Shown: one piece after another, positions 6,760-13,668 of the stretch
Layout: the number at the start of each line of letters is the position of its first letter
Position numbering within the stretch: the first letter of the stretch is position 1
Source of the DNA: an uncultured Lachnospiraceae bacterium
GTDB lineage: Bacteria; Bacillota_A; Clostridia; Lachnospirales; Lachnospiraceae
Assembly: GCA_902780985.1 (NCBI GenBank)
Contig: CACZHN010000127.1
Span: forward strand, 1 to 13,730
Length of the DNA: 13,730 nucleotides
Direction: 5' to 3'
Translations under genes and position numbers: made by a program
Notes under the pieces: generated by a model
The model's database searches: none
Seen by the model: the letters and a program-made list of their open reading frames with translations, nothing else
What the model was told of the DNA's origin: nothing

Positions 6760-6768
6760 CACGATTTG

Positions 6769-6800
6769 AAAGGTCATCTACTTTTGCAGATGACCTTTTT
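6769..6800 (+). terminator. Terminator of the tRNA operon
   Basis: An 11-bp perfect stem (AAAGGTCATCT at 6769-6779 with AGATGACCTTT at 6788-6798) with an 8-nt loop ends in TTTTT (6796-6800). Confidence 0.95.
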
Positions 6801-6891
6801 CTATTAATGAATAAAGATATATGGTATATTAATAACCGGGCTGATATCATACATAAATAATCATAAATTAATTCTGGGAGAACTTGAGTCA

Positions 6892-6981
6892 ATGATCATA
6901 TGGTTTTTTGTCTCTGTTCCTTCTCTTGTAGTAGCAGTAATTCATTTTATAGTCTTTTGTATTCATAAGAGCAGAAAGTAA
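6892..6981 (+). CDS. Possible 29-residue membrane peptide
   Basis: This small reading frame starts at ATG 6892, 9 nt after GGGAGAA (6876-6882), and stops at TAA 6981, only 4 nt before the dehydrogenase ATG. The peptide begins MIIWFFVSVPSLVV, is hydrophobic for about 24 residues, and ends in the basic HKSRK, as expected for a single-span peptide with its C-terminus inside. The dehydrogenase start has only a weak ribosome site of its own, so translation through this frame may help initiate it. I recognise no homologue. It could be a leader peptide, a small membrane protein, or chance in AT-rich DNA. A weak extended -10 (TG-G-TATATT, 6822-6830) lies upstream. Confidence 0.4.
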   Translation: MIIWFFVSVPSLVVAVIHFIVFCIHKSRK

Positions 6982-6985
6982 AGTA

Positions 6986-7825
6986 ATGGAAAGATTAAAG
7001 GGTAAAATTGCAATTGTAACAGGTGCGAATTCAGGCATGGGTATGGCAACCACAGAAGCCCTTAGCGATGAGGGCGCAACAGTGATCATGCTTTGCCGTA
7101 ACGGGGAAAGAGGTAAGGAGGCTGTAGCGAAGCTGACAGAGAATCGCAGCCGTGATCTTGATCTGATCCTTTGTGATCTGGGAGATTACGAATCTATCAG
7201 AAACTTCGTAAAAACGGTGAAAGAAAAGTACGACCATATAGACGTATTGGTAAATAACGCCGGATTTATATCTCTGGACAGACAGGAGACGAAAGAAGGT
7301 CTGGAGAGACAGTTCGGAATAAATCATATAGGGCATTTTCTGCTGACTACAGAACTGGTTGATATTATGCCAAGAGGTTCAAGAATAGTAAATGTGGCTT
7401 CCGGAGCTCATAAAACCGGAAGAATACATTTTAACGATATTAATCTGCATAAGAGATTCAACGTTATTAAGGCCTATTCCCAGAGCAAGCTTGCGAATGT
7501 TCTCTTTACCAGAGAACTGGCCCGCAGACTTAAGAAAAGGGGCATAACGGTTAATTGCTGCCATCCGGGCGCTGTTGCCACCAATATAGGTATCGACAGG
7601 GATACGGGATTCGGAAAAACTATTACGGGTCTGTTGAAGCCTTTCTTCCTGACTCCGAGACAAGGTGCGGATACAGCAATCTTTCTTGCTGCTGATGATG
7701 CGGTAAAGGATATAACGGGCGAATACTTCTATAGGCGTATGATAGCTCGTTCATCGAGACGTTCCAAGGATATGAGACTTGCGAGACGACTGTATAAATT
7801 CAGTGAGCAGCTGATTAATAGTTGA
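6986..7825 (+). CDS. Short-chain dehydrogenase/reductase, retinol-dehydrogenase-like
   Basis: This 279-residue protein has the complete classical SDR signature. The Rossmann nucleotide loop is TGANSGMG (residues 12-19), followed by CDLGD for the adenine pocket and NNAG (90-93). The catalytic residues are S139, Y164 and K168 in YSQSK, and the HPGAVATN loop follows. The R at position 38 (LCRNGERG) after the second strand suggests NADP(H) preference. Length and the INHIGHFLLT and SKLANVLF segments place it near the RDH/WWOX-like branch, which oxidises or reduces lipid-like alcohols and ketones. The actual substrate cannot be inferred. The C-terminal 25 residues are strongly basic (RRMIARSSRRSK). 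The ATG at 6986 has a poor ribosome site and follows a tiny ORF by 4 nt. A MazG-like gene begins 11 nt after its stop. Confidence 0.9.
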   Translation: MERLKGKIAIVTGANSGMGMATTEALSDEGATVIMLCRNGERGKEAVAKLTENRSRDLDLILCDLGDYESIRNFVKTVKEKYDHIDVLVNNAGFISLDRQETKEGLERQFGINHIGHFLLTTELVDIMPRGSRIVNVASGAHKTGRIHFNDINLHKRFNVIKAYSQSKLANVLFTRELARRLKKRGITVNCCHPGAVATNIGIDRDTGFGKTITGLLKPFFLTPRQGADTAIFLAADDAVKDITGEYFYRRMIARSSRRSKDMRLARRLYKFSEQLINS

Positions 7826-7836
7826 AGGGGGATAAA

Positions 7837-8142
7837 ATGTCTGATTTTACAGTTGATGAAATTGGTCCGGAAACAGGAAAGAATAAGCTGTTATGGATGA
7901 TTGGTGAAATTGGAGAGGTAATCGACATTGTAAAAAAGAACGGTGGAACTCAAGCTTGTACTGAGCCTGAACTTAGAACTCATCTTATTGAGGAAATGGC
8001 AGATATCTTGATGTATTACAATGATGTTTTGCTTTGCTATGGTATTACTTCCGATGAACTTAAAGAAACTTACAAAGAGAAGTTTGAAACAAACATGAAG
8101 CGTTGGGATGATGCTTGTTGCCGGATGCGGAAACAGTTCTAA
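7837..8142 (+). CDS. MazG-like nucleotide pyrophosphohydrolase, remodelled ends
   Basis: The protein has 101 residues. The start is ATG 7837, 5 nt after GGGGG (7827-7831). It is a compact all-alpha NTP pyrophosphohydrolase: first metal motif E24-I-G-E27, second motif E53-M-A-D56, with the LLWMIGEIGEV and HLIEEMADILMYYNDVL helices intact. Family members hydrolyse (d)NTPs to monophosphate and pyrophosphate, often for nucleotide-pool cleaning. Two features are odd. The N-terminus is short: from memory, relatives carry an extra helix before the GPETGKNK segment. At the other end, after the usual final NMKRW (86-90), there are 11 atypical residues (D-D-A-C-C to F101) read from DNA that in another frame encodes a lipoprotein-like sequence. 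It is probably still foldable; its activity is uncertain. Confidence 0.75.
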   Translation: MSDFTVDEIGPETGKNKLLWMIGEIGEVIDIVKKNGGTQACTEPELRTHLIEEMADILMYYNDVLLCYGITSDELKETYKEKFETNMKRWDDACCRMRKQF

Positions 8143-8221
8143 GGCCGATACGGTAGTAAATACGTATGATGTAACATCCGAGGATCAAATTGAAGAATGC
8201 TTTAAGAGGGAGACAGAATGA
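8108..8221 (+). pseudogene. Lipoprotein N-terminus remnant, out of frame with MazG
   Basis: A 37-codon frame overlaps the MazG-like gene's last codons and ends in TGA 8219-8221, overlapping the methyltransferase ATG as ATGA. It begins M-M-L-V-A-G-C-G-N-S-S: LVAGC is a perfect lipobox, and Gly-Asn-Ser after the Cys is typical of clostridial lipoproteins. The basic start and most of the hydrophobic region of a signal peptide are missing. The simplest reading is a truncated lipoprotein gene joined to the MazG-like gene by a deletion near 8107. It has no ribosome site of its own, though it could be translated by coupling. A chance lipobox cannot be excluded. Confidence 0.45.
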
Positions 8222-9018
8222 GCGACAGCGAGATTATAGAAAGAGTTAAAGAGTATTGGAATGAAACATCGGATTCCGAGTGGTACAGCTCACTCAGAAC
8301 CGAAGATAAGATAAAATATCTTAAAGAGAAACCGGAGTCGGCATTTCATCCGGCAGTATATGAACTGATACGTAAATACCTTCCGGATCTGAAAGGACGT
8401 CGTATATTACTTCCGTCCAGCGGAGATAATCATGCGGCATTTGCATTTGCCATGATGGGAGCTGATGTAACATCGGCCGACATAAGCGAAAGACAGCTTC
8501 AGAATGCTTCTGTAATTGCCGAAAAGCTGGGGCTTAATATTGAATTCGTATGTGATGATACCATGAAACTGAGTCATATTCATGACAGCGAGTATGATAT
8601 GGTATATACTTCAAACGGTACGCTTTCATGGATCAGTGATATTGATAACATGTACAGAAATATACAACGAGTATTAAAATCAGGCGGTTATTCGGTTATG
8701 TACGATATGCATCCGTTTAATCGTCCGTTTACAGGTGAGGCCGGGAAGGAGCCTCAGATTGTAAAATCTTACCATGATGTTTTTCCTGATCTGCATTGGA
8801 GAATACAGGACCTTATTAATTCAGAGATCAATGCGGGACTGAGTATCTGCGAAATAGCAGAACTTCCGGCTGTAGACGAGTCGTTTTGGTTTACTTATGC
8901 CGAGCTTCAGAATAAGAAAGCTGAAGAACTTGAAGGAATAAACGACTGGAAAAAGAATCCGATGGCAGCACTGCCGGCATGGATAACACTTATCGCAAAG
9001 AAAGGATACCAACATTGA
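8218..9018 (+). CDS. Class I SAM-dependent methyltransferase
   Basis: The protein has 266 residues. ATG 8218 follows AGAGGGAG (8206-8212) and overlaps the stop of the lipoprotein-like fragment. The central Rossmann-type methyltransferase fold (about 60-170) shows strand 1 as ILLPSSGDN (63-71). There the Gly-rich SAM loop is P-S-S-G-D-N instead of DxGxGxG. Acidic D88 (VTSADIS) at the end of strand 2 would bind the ribose. CDDTM and YDMVYTSNGTLSWI mark strands 3 and 4, followed by LKSGGYSVMYDMHPF. The C-terminal part after 175 should form the substrate cap. The N-terminal 60 residues start IIERVKEYWNETSDSEWY, a pattern I associate with uncharacterised small-molecule methyltransferases of Clostridia. 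The substrate is unknown. The next gene starts inside its stop codon. Confidence 0.85.
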   Translation: MSDSEIIERVKEYWNETSDSEWYSSLRTEDKIKYLKEKPESAFHPAVYELIRKYLPDLKGRRILLPSSGDNHAAFAFAMMGADVTSADISERQLQNASVIAEKLGLNIEFVCDDTMKLSHIHDSEYDMVYTSNGTLSWISDIDNMYRNIQRVLKSGGYSVMYDMHPFNRPFTGEAGKEPQIVKSYHDVFPDLHWRIQDLINSEINAGLSICEIAELPAVDESFWFTYAELQNKKAEELEGINDWKKNPMAALPAWITLIAKKGYQH

Positions 9019-9350
9019 AAAAATTACTTATTTCCGCTGTTATAGTCTTTTCTGTATTTTTTTTAATCATATGTGTAAGTGAGTTTTTTAAATATGACAG
9101 CGGATTGGAAAAGACTTTCAGATCACCTTCCGGAGATAAAGAAGTTACAGTAAAACAGGATTATGTCAGCCGTCCTGATGTGTATTATAAAGATGAATGT
9201 ATATTCGAATATCAAAGAAGCGGTTTTAACGAATCTGTAGGCTGGGATGTACAGTGGATATCCGATGATGAGATATTACTTTATGTAGCTTCACCTGCAA
9301 AGGACAAATACGCGGATGAGAAATACACAATTGAGATACCGAAAAATTAA
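9015..9350 (+). CDS. Small exported or membrane-anchored protein
   Basis: The likely start is TTG 9015, which overlaps the methyltransferase stop as TTGA and lies 8 nt after AGGA (9003-9006). It gives a 111-residue protein beginning MKKLLISAVIVFSVFFLIICVSEFF, a basic then hydrophobic signal or anchor segment (about 5-24). An upstream ATG at 8979 is in frame but would bury the basic start behind 12 residues lying inside the methyltransferase gene. The outer part (about 26-111) is a small beta-rich domain with FRSPSGDKEVTV, a central WDVQWISDDEILLY and a final YADEKYTIEIP. The pattern recalls the DUF5412-type of small exported proteins, but that is a weak recollection. There is no lipobox and no catalytic motif. 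It is tightly coupled to the methyltransferase. Confidence 0.7.
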   Translation: MKKLLISAVIVFSVFFLIICVSEFFKYDSGLEKTFRSPSGDKEVTVKQDYVSRPDVYYKDECIFEYQRSGFNESVGWDVQWISDDEILLYVASPAKDKYADEKYTIEIPKN

Positions 9351-9401
9351 TCGAAATAAAGAGTTTTATAGAGGAGACAGAAGTGATATTATAAAAAATG
9401 A

Positions 9402-9430
9402 TTGAAAAAGCCGGGGCATAAGTTTATAAT
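9402..9430 (+). promoter_or_regulatory. Sigma-A promoter of the thiamine operon
   Basis: TTGAAA (9402-9407) and TATAAT (9425-9430) are 17 bp apart. Transcription should start near 9437. A small hairpin, AAGCAC-TGAA-GTGCTT (9442-9457), then lies at the front of the leader, directly before the TPP aptamer. Confidence 0.8.
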
Positions 9431-9455
9431 GTGCCATGGTAAAGCACTGAAGTGC

Positions 9456-9549
9456 TTATAAAACGGGGAGCTTGTGTGACAGGCTGAGAACAGAATTATA
9501 TTCTGGACCCTTTAAACCTGATTTGGATAATGCCAACGAAGGGATATAG
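9456..9549 (+). promoter_or_regulatory. TPP riboswitch aptamer (THI element)
   Basis: The conserved blocks occur in order: ACGGGGAGC (9463-9471), CTGAGA (9484-9489), GGACCC (9505-9510), ACCTGAT (9516-9522), and GATAATGCCAACGAAGGGA (9526-9544). P1 is short and AU-rich (TATA at 9457-9460 with TATA at 9545-9548). It senses thiamine pyrophosphate and sits directly upstream of thiM and thiE. The 3' strand of P1 plus its neighbour, GATATA (9543-9548), can instead pair with TATATC (9585-9590), which is the 5' arm of the terminator. Without TPP this pairing would act as antiterminator; TPP binding would lock P1 and let the terminator form. Confidence 0.96.
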
Positions 9550-9576
9550 TATTGCTGATAAGTCAATCTGAGAATT

Positions 9577-9613
9577 AAGGCAGATATATCGTCGTAGGTA
9601 TATCTGCTTTTTT
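9577..9613 (+). terminator. Riboswitch-controlled terminator
   Basis: A stem of 9 perfect pairs (GCAGATATA 9580-9588 with TATATCTGC 9599-9607), extendable by three more pairs, has a 10-nt loop and a run of six T's (9608-9613). It lies between the TPP aptamer and thiM, which fits transcriptional control. Confidence 0.9.
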
Positions 9614-9635
9614 GTTTTTTGAAAGGAGAAATAAG

Positions 9636-10457
9636 ATGTTAGGTGAATGTTTGGAAAATGTACGTAAGACAGTGCCGCTTGTACACAATATCACTAACTA
9701 TGTAACCGTAAATGATGTGGCAAATGTACTTCTTGCCTGCGGTGGAAGTCCGATAATGTCGGATGAGCCTGAAGATGTGGAAGATATCACATCAATCTGC
9801 GGAGGTCTTAATATAAATATCGGAACTCTTAATCAGAACAGTATTAAGGGAATGTTCCGTGCAGGAAAGAAGGCAGCAGAATTAAATCACAAGATCCTTC
9901 TGGATCCTGTAGGAGCAGGTGCATCGGCCCTTCGTACTGATACAGCCGTTAAGCTTATGGAAGAGATCAAATTCACTGTTATAAGAGGAAATATATCCGA
10001 GATTAAAACTCTGGCTCTCGGCAGCGGTACAACCAAAGGAGTAGACGCAGACGTAGCGGATGCGGTAACGGAAGAGACTCTGGATTCTGCCGTTGCATTT
10101 GTTAAGAGTTTTGCCAAGGAAACAGGCGCAATAGTAGCTATAACAGGTGCTATCGATCTGGTAAGTGACAGTGAGAGATGTTTCGTTATCAGAAACGGAC
10201 GTCCTGAGATGGGTAAGATCACTGGTACCGGTTGTCAGCTTTCGGGAATGATGACTGCATTTCTTGTAGCTAATCCGGATAATCTTCTTGAAGGCGCCGC
10301 TGCTGCTGTATGTACTATGGGACTTGCAGGCGAGATCGGCTGGAATAATATGAAGCCGGAAGACGGTAATTCCACATACAGAAACAGAATTATCGATGCA
10401 ATCTACAACATGGATAAAGAAACACTTGATAAGGGGGCAAAATATGAACTGCGATAA
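9636..10457 (+). CDS. thiM: Hydroxyethylthiazole kinase ThiM
   Basis: The protein has 273 residues, close to the family size of about 260-275. ATG 9636 lies 8 nt after AAAGGAG (9622-9628); the in-frame TTG at 9612 lies inside the terminator T-tract and is not credible. ThiM phosphorylates 4-methyl-5-(2-hydroxyethyl)thiazole with ATP, salvaging the thiazole half of thiamine. It is a ribokinase-like fold with VHNITNYV (16-23) for thiazole binding, PIMSDEPEDV, LLDPVGAGAS, RGNISEI and the anion-hole signature GTGCQLSG, with C200 matching the conserved active-site Cys. It is cytosolic and likely trimeric by family. It is controlled by the TPP riboswitch and overlaps thiE by 14 bases. Confidence 0.96.
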   Translation: MLGECLENVRKTVPLVHNITNYVTVNDVANVLLACGGSPIMSDEPEDVEDITSICGGLNINIGTLNQNSIKGMFRAGKKAAELNHKILLDPVGAGASALRTDTAVKLMEEIKFTVIRGNISEIKTLALGSGTTKGVDADVADAVTEETLDSAVAFVKSFAKETGAIVAITGAIDLVSDSERCFVIRNGRPEMGKITGTGCQLSGMMTAFLVANPDNLLEGAAAAVCTMGLAGEIGWNNMKPEDGNSTYRNRIIDAIYNMDKETLDKGAKYELR

Positions 10458-11082
10458 GAAGGATCTGCTGCTTTATGCGGTCACAGACCGTCATTGGCTG
10501 AACGGAAGAACATTATACGAAGTAGTTAAAGAAAGTCTTGATGGAGGAGCAACATTTTTACAGCTCCGTGAAAAGACTCTGGATGAAGAGACTTTCCTCC
10601 AGGAGGCTAAGGAACTTCAGAAGCTTTGCAAGGAATATAAAGTTCCTTTCGTAATTAACGATAACGTGGATATAGCACTGGAAATGGATGCGGACGGTGT
10701 GCATGTAGGTCAGAGCGATATGGAAGCAGGAGATGTGCGTGCCAAGCTTGGACCGGATAAGATCATCGGTGTATCTGCAGGTACGGTTGAGGAAGCTATT
10801 CTGGCTGAGAAGCGCGGAGCTGACTATCTGGGAGTCGGAGCCGTATTCCCTACCGGTTCCAAGGATGATGCTGTAGAAGTCCCTCATGAGACCCTTAAGG
10901 CTATCTGTGAGGCTGTTTCAATCCCTGTTATAGCTATAGGCGGAATTACACAGGAAAATGTATCCGAACTTGCCGGAAGCGGAATCTGCGGCATAGCAGT
11001 TATAAGTGCTATTTATGCCCAGAAAGATATCAAGAAAGCGACAGAACTTCTTAAGGAAGCAACAGCTGAAATGGTGGGCTGA
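10444..11082 (+). CDS. thiE: Thiamine-phosphate synthase ThiE
   Basis: The protein has 212 residues, normal for the family. ATG 10444 is 6 nt after GGGGG (10433-10437), inside the end of thiM. The in-frame ATG at 10396 lies deeper in thiM without a ribosome site. ThiE condenses HMP-pyrophosphate with thiazole phosphate to thiamine phosphate and pyrophosphate. It is a TIM barrel: YAVTDRHWL at strand 1, QLREK (40-44) binding the HMP pyrophosphate, INDNVDIA (71-78) with the Mg-binding Asp, ADGVHVGQSD, GVGAVFPTGSKDD and the phosphate loop IAIGGI. Translational coupling with thiM is likely. No thiD, thiamine kinase or transporter lies next to it here, so HMP-PP must be supplied from elsewhere in the genome. 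Confidence 0.96.
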   Translation: MNCDKKDLLLYAVTDRHWLNGRTLYEVVKESLDGGATFLQLREKTLDEETFLQEAKELQKLCKEYKVPFVINDNVDIALEMDADGVHVGQSDMEAGDVRAKLGPDKIIGVSAGTVEEAILAEKRGADYLGVGAVFPTGSKDDAVEVPHETLKAICEAVSIPVIAIGGITQENVSELAGSGICGIAVISAIYAQKDIKKATELLKEATAEMVG

Positions 11083-11109
11083 AAACGTAAGTAAGCTGTT
11101 TAACTTTCG

Positions 11110-11138
11110 TTAATTATTTGTTAAAATGTTCCTATAAT
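11110..11138 (+). promoter_or_regulatory. Possible promoter of the hybrid kinase
   Basis: A perfect TATAAT (11133-11138) has only a weak TTAATT (11110-11115) at 17 bp. The leader would be about 36 nt. The palindrome TGTTATAACA (11143-11152) lies at the predicted transcript start and could be an operator. No clear terminator separates thiE from this gene, so read-through is possible. Confidence 0.45.
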
Positions 11139-11180
11139 GTATTGTTATAACATAGTGCGTATTAATGGGGTGATTGCAAT

Positions 11181-13634
11181 ATGTTTGGGAAGCATTTTAA
11201 TCTAAACGAAGAGACCATGCATATAGTCGAAGAGATCGGTCGACATATGCCGGGTGGGTTTTTTATTTACAAAGCAGAGGCTCCCGAGGAGCTTCTGTAT
11301 GTAAATAATACAGTGATAAAAATGTTCGGATGTGATGATCTCGAAGATTTCAAAAAGCTTACGGGATATACGTTTAAGGGTATGCTTCATCCGGATGATT
11401 ATAAATCGGTTTCCGCATCTGTCATGGATCAGATAAGGAAAAGCGATGAAAAACTTGATTATGTTGAATACAGAATAATCCGTAAAGACGGTGAAGTACG
11501 CTGGGTGGATGATTACGGTCACTATACCGAAACAGAATTCTACGGCGGAATTTACTATGTCTTTATTTCCGATATAACCGAAAAACACGAAAAGGCAGAA
11601 CGTGACAGCGAAGAGAATATCCGACAGGATAAGATGATCACGGCTCTGGCATCTGATTACAGAAGTGTATACCATGTGGATCTTGATAAGGATGATGCGG
11701 TCTGTTACCGCACGGATAAATCAGATCCGGATCAGACACAGCGAGGAATACATTTCCCTTTCTATGAGCATTTCACAAAATACGCAGAAGATTTTATAGA
11801 TGAAAAATACCGGGATGGATTCTTGAAGTTCATCGAAGCGGATAATATACGAAAAGGCCTGGCTGATAACCTGATAATAACATATCGTTATCTGGTTCAT
11901 CATAACGGGCTTGATTATTATGAAATGATACGTATGGCAGGTGTACGGCATGCGGCCGACAGAGAAGATCATATCGTACATGCCATTGGACTGGGATTTA
12001 CGAATATAGACGCAGAGGTTCGTGAATCAATGGCGAATAATCAGGCACTGAAAGAAGCCCTGGCTGCCGCTGAGCAGGCCAATAAAGCTAAGACTGCATT
12101 TCTTTCCAGTATGAGCCATGAGATCCGAACTCCGATGAATGCCATAATAGGTCTGGACAGTCTGGCTCTCAGAAAGGAGAACCTTGACGATGATACCAGA
12201 GAATATCTGGAAAAGATCGGTGACAGTGCAAAGCACCTTCTGGGACTGATCAACGACATTCTCGATATGAGCAGGATCGAATCCGGAAGAATGGTACTCA
12301 GGAAGGAAGAATTCTCTTTCCGCTCCATGCTTGAGCAGATAAATGTAATGGTCATGACTCAGTGCAGGGACAAAGGCCTTAAATACGAATGCAGGATGAT
12401 AGGCGGCGTCGCCGATTATTATATCGGGGACGATATGAAACTGAAGCAGGTTCTGCTCAATATACTGAGCAATGCCATCAAATTCACCAATTCACCGGGA
12501 AGCGTAACCCTTACGGTAGAACGTACAGCGGTATTTGAAAACCAGTCGACTATTAAGTTCTCGATAAAGGATACGGGAATCGGAATGGAGAAGTCCTTCA
12601 TTCCTAAGGTATTTGATACCTTTATGCAGGAGGACAGCGGCAGGAATAACAAATACGGAAGCACAGGCCTCGGAATGGCCATAACGAAGAATATCGTAGA
12701 GATCATGAACGGATCGATATCCGTTGAATCCGAAAAGGGTGTCGGTACGGAATTTACGGTATATATAACTCTCAGAAACTGCGAACACGAATGTTCGGAT
12801 GACTATATCATCAATGCAAAAGATATGAGGGTCCTTGTGGTGGATGATGAGGAGATAGCGGCGGAACACGCAAGGATAGTTCTGGATGAGGCGGGTATAA
12901 AATCGGATACCTGTCTGTCGGGCGAAGAAGCACTCCATATGCTTGAAGTAGCCCATACAAAACAGGAGCCTTACAATCTGGTACTTCTTGACTGGCGGAT
13001 GCCTGATATGGACGGACTGGAAGTCGCAAGAGAGATAAGAAAGCTTTACAGCAACGAGACCACGATAATAATCCTTACATCCTTTAACTGGGATGAGATC
13101 ATGGACGAAGCTCTTCACATTGGAGTGGACAGCTTCCTGGCAAAACCGCTTTTCGCATCAAATGTTATAAGTGAATTCGAGCGAATAGCCAGAAAGAACA
13201 ATATGTCCATCTTTAAGGAAAAACAAAGAGCGGACCTTAACGGTAAAAAGATTCTTCTTGCAGAAGATATGATCATAAATGCTGAGATCATGAAAGAACT
13301 TCTCGGACTTAAAGGTGCTGTGATAGATCACGCCGAGAACGGAAAGATAGTATATGAGAAGTTTAAAAACAGTGTGCCGGGATATTACGACGCGATCCTT
13401 ATGGATGTCAGAATGCCGGAAATGGACGGTCTGGAAGCAACCACAGCCATAAGGAATCTGGATAGAAAAGATGCGGAGACTATACCGATAATCGCCATGA
13501 CCGCAAATGCATTTGATGAAGATGTTCAAAGATCTCTTCAGGTGGGAATGGATGCACATCTTTCCAAACCGGTGGATACGGACAGGCTTTATCAGACACT
13601 GGAAGAACTGATATGGGAAGCTGAAAACAATTAG
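11181..13634 (+). CDS. Cytosolic PAS hybrid histidine kinase with two receiver domains
   Basis: The protein has 817 residues. ATG 11181 follows GGGGTGAT (11167-11174). There is no signal peptide or membrane span. Layout: PAS domain (about 20-135, ending in FISDITEKHEKAE), a second degenerate PAS-like region (about 150-275), and a coiled-coil linker (285-305). The kinase core has H313 in SMSHEIRTPMNA, an N-box in LLNILSNAIKFT, DTGIGM, and STGLGMAI. Receiver 1 (about 550-670) has VVDDEE, D604 in LDWRMPDMDG and the LAKP lysine. Receiver 2 (about 690-812) has AEDM, D742 in MDVRMPEMDG and LSKP. All phosphotransfer residues are present, and there is no HPt domain. It probably senses an intracellular cue and passes phosphate through a relay. 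Another receiver gene starts 35 nt downstream. The target is unknown. Confidence 0.93.
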   Translation: MFGKHFNLNEETMHIVEEIGRHMPGGFFIYKAEAPEELLYVNNTVIKMFGCDDLEDFKKLTGYTFKGMLHPDDYKSVSASVMDQIRKSDEKLDYVEYRIIRKDGEVRWVDDYGHYTETEFYGGIYYVFISDITEKHEKAERDSEENIRQDKMITALASDYRSVYHVDLDKDDAVCYRTDKSDPDQTQRGIHFPFYEHFTKYAEDFIDEKYRDGFLKFIEADNIRKGLADNLIITYRYLVHHNGLDYYEMIRMAGVRHAADREDHIVHAIGLGFTNIDAEVRESMANNQALKEALAAAEQANKAKTAFLSSMSHEIRTPMNAIIGLDSLALRKENLDDDTREYLEKIGDSAKHLLGLINDILDMSRIESGRMVLRKEEFSFRSMLEQINVMVMTQCRDKGLKYECRMIGGVADYYIGDDMKLKQVLLNILSNAIKFTNSPGSVTLTVERTAVFENQSTIKFSIKDTGIGMEKSFIPKVFDTFMQEDSGRNNKYGSTGLGMAITKNIVEIMNGSISVESEKGVGTEFTVYITLRNCEHECSDDYIINAKDMRVLVVDDEEIAAEHARIVLDEAGIKSDTCLSGEEALHMLEVAHTKQEPYNLVLLDWRMPDMDGLEVAREIRKLYSNETTIIILTSFNWDEIMDEALHIGVDSFLAKPLFASNVISEFERIARKNNMSIFKEKQRADLNGKKILLAEDMIINAEIMKELLGLKGAVIDHAENGKIVYEKFKNSVPGYYDAILMDVRMPEMDGLEATTAIRNLDRKDAETIPIIAMTANAFDEDVQRSLQVGMDAHLSKPVDTDRLYQTLEELIWEAENN

Positions 13635-13668
13635 AAAAAGAAATTAAATCGATTAATAAGGGTGATTT

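Noticed and set aside
12492..13118. 208-codon reverse-strand ORF opposite the hybrid kinase
   Set aside because: The + strand encodes intact kinase and receiver motifs here; the antisense frame is open only because of codon bias and has no recognisable domain.
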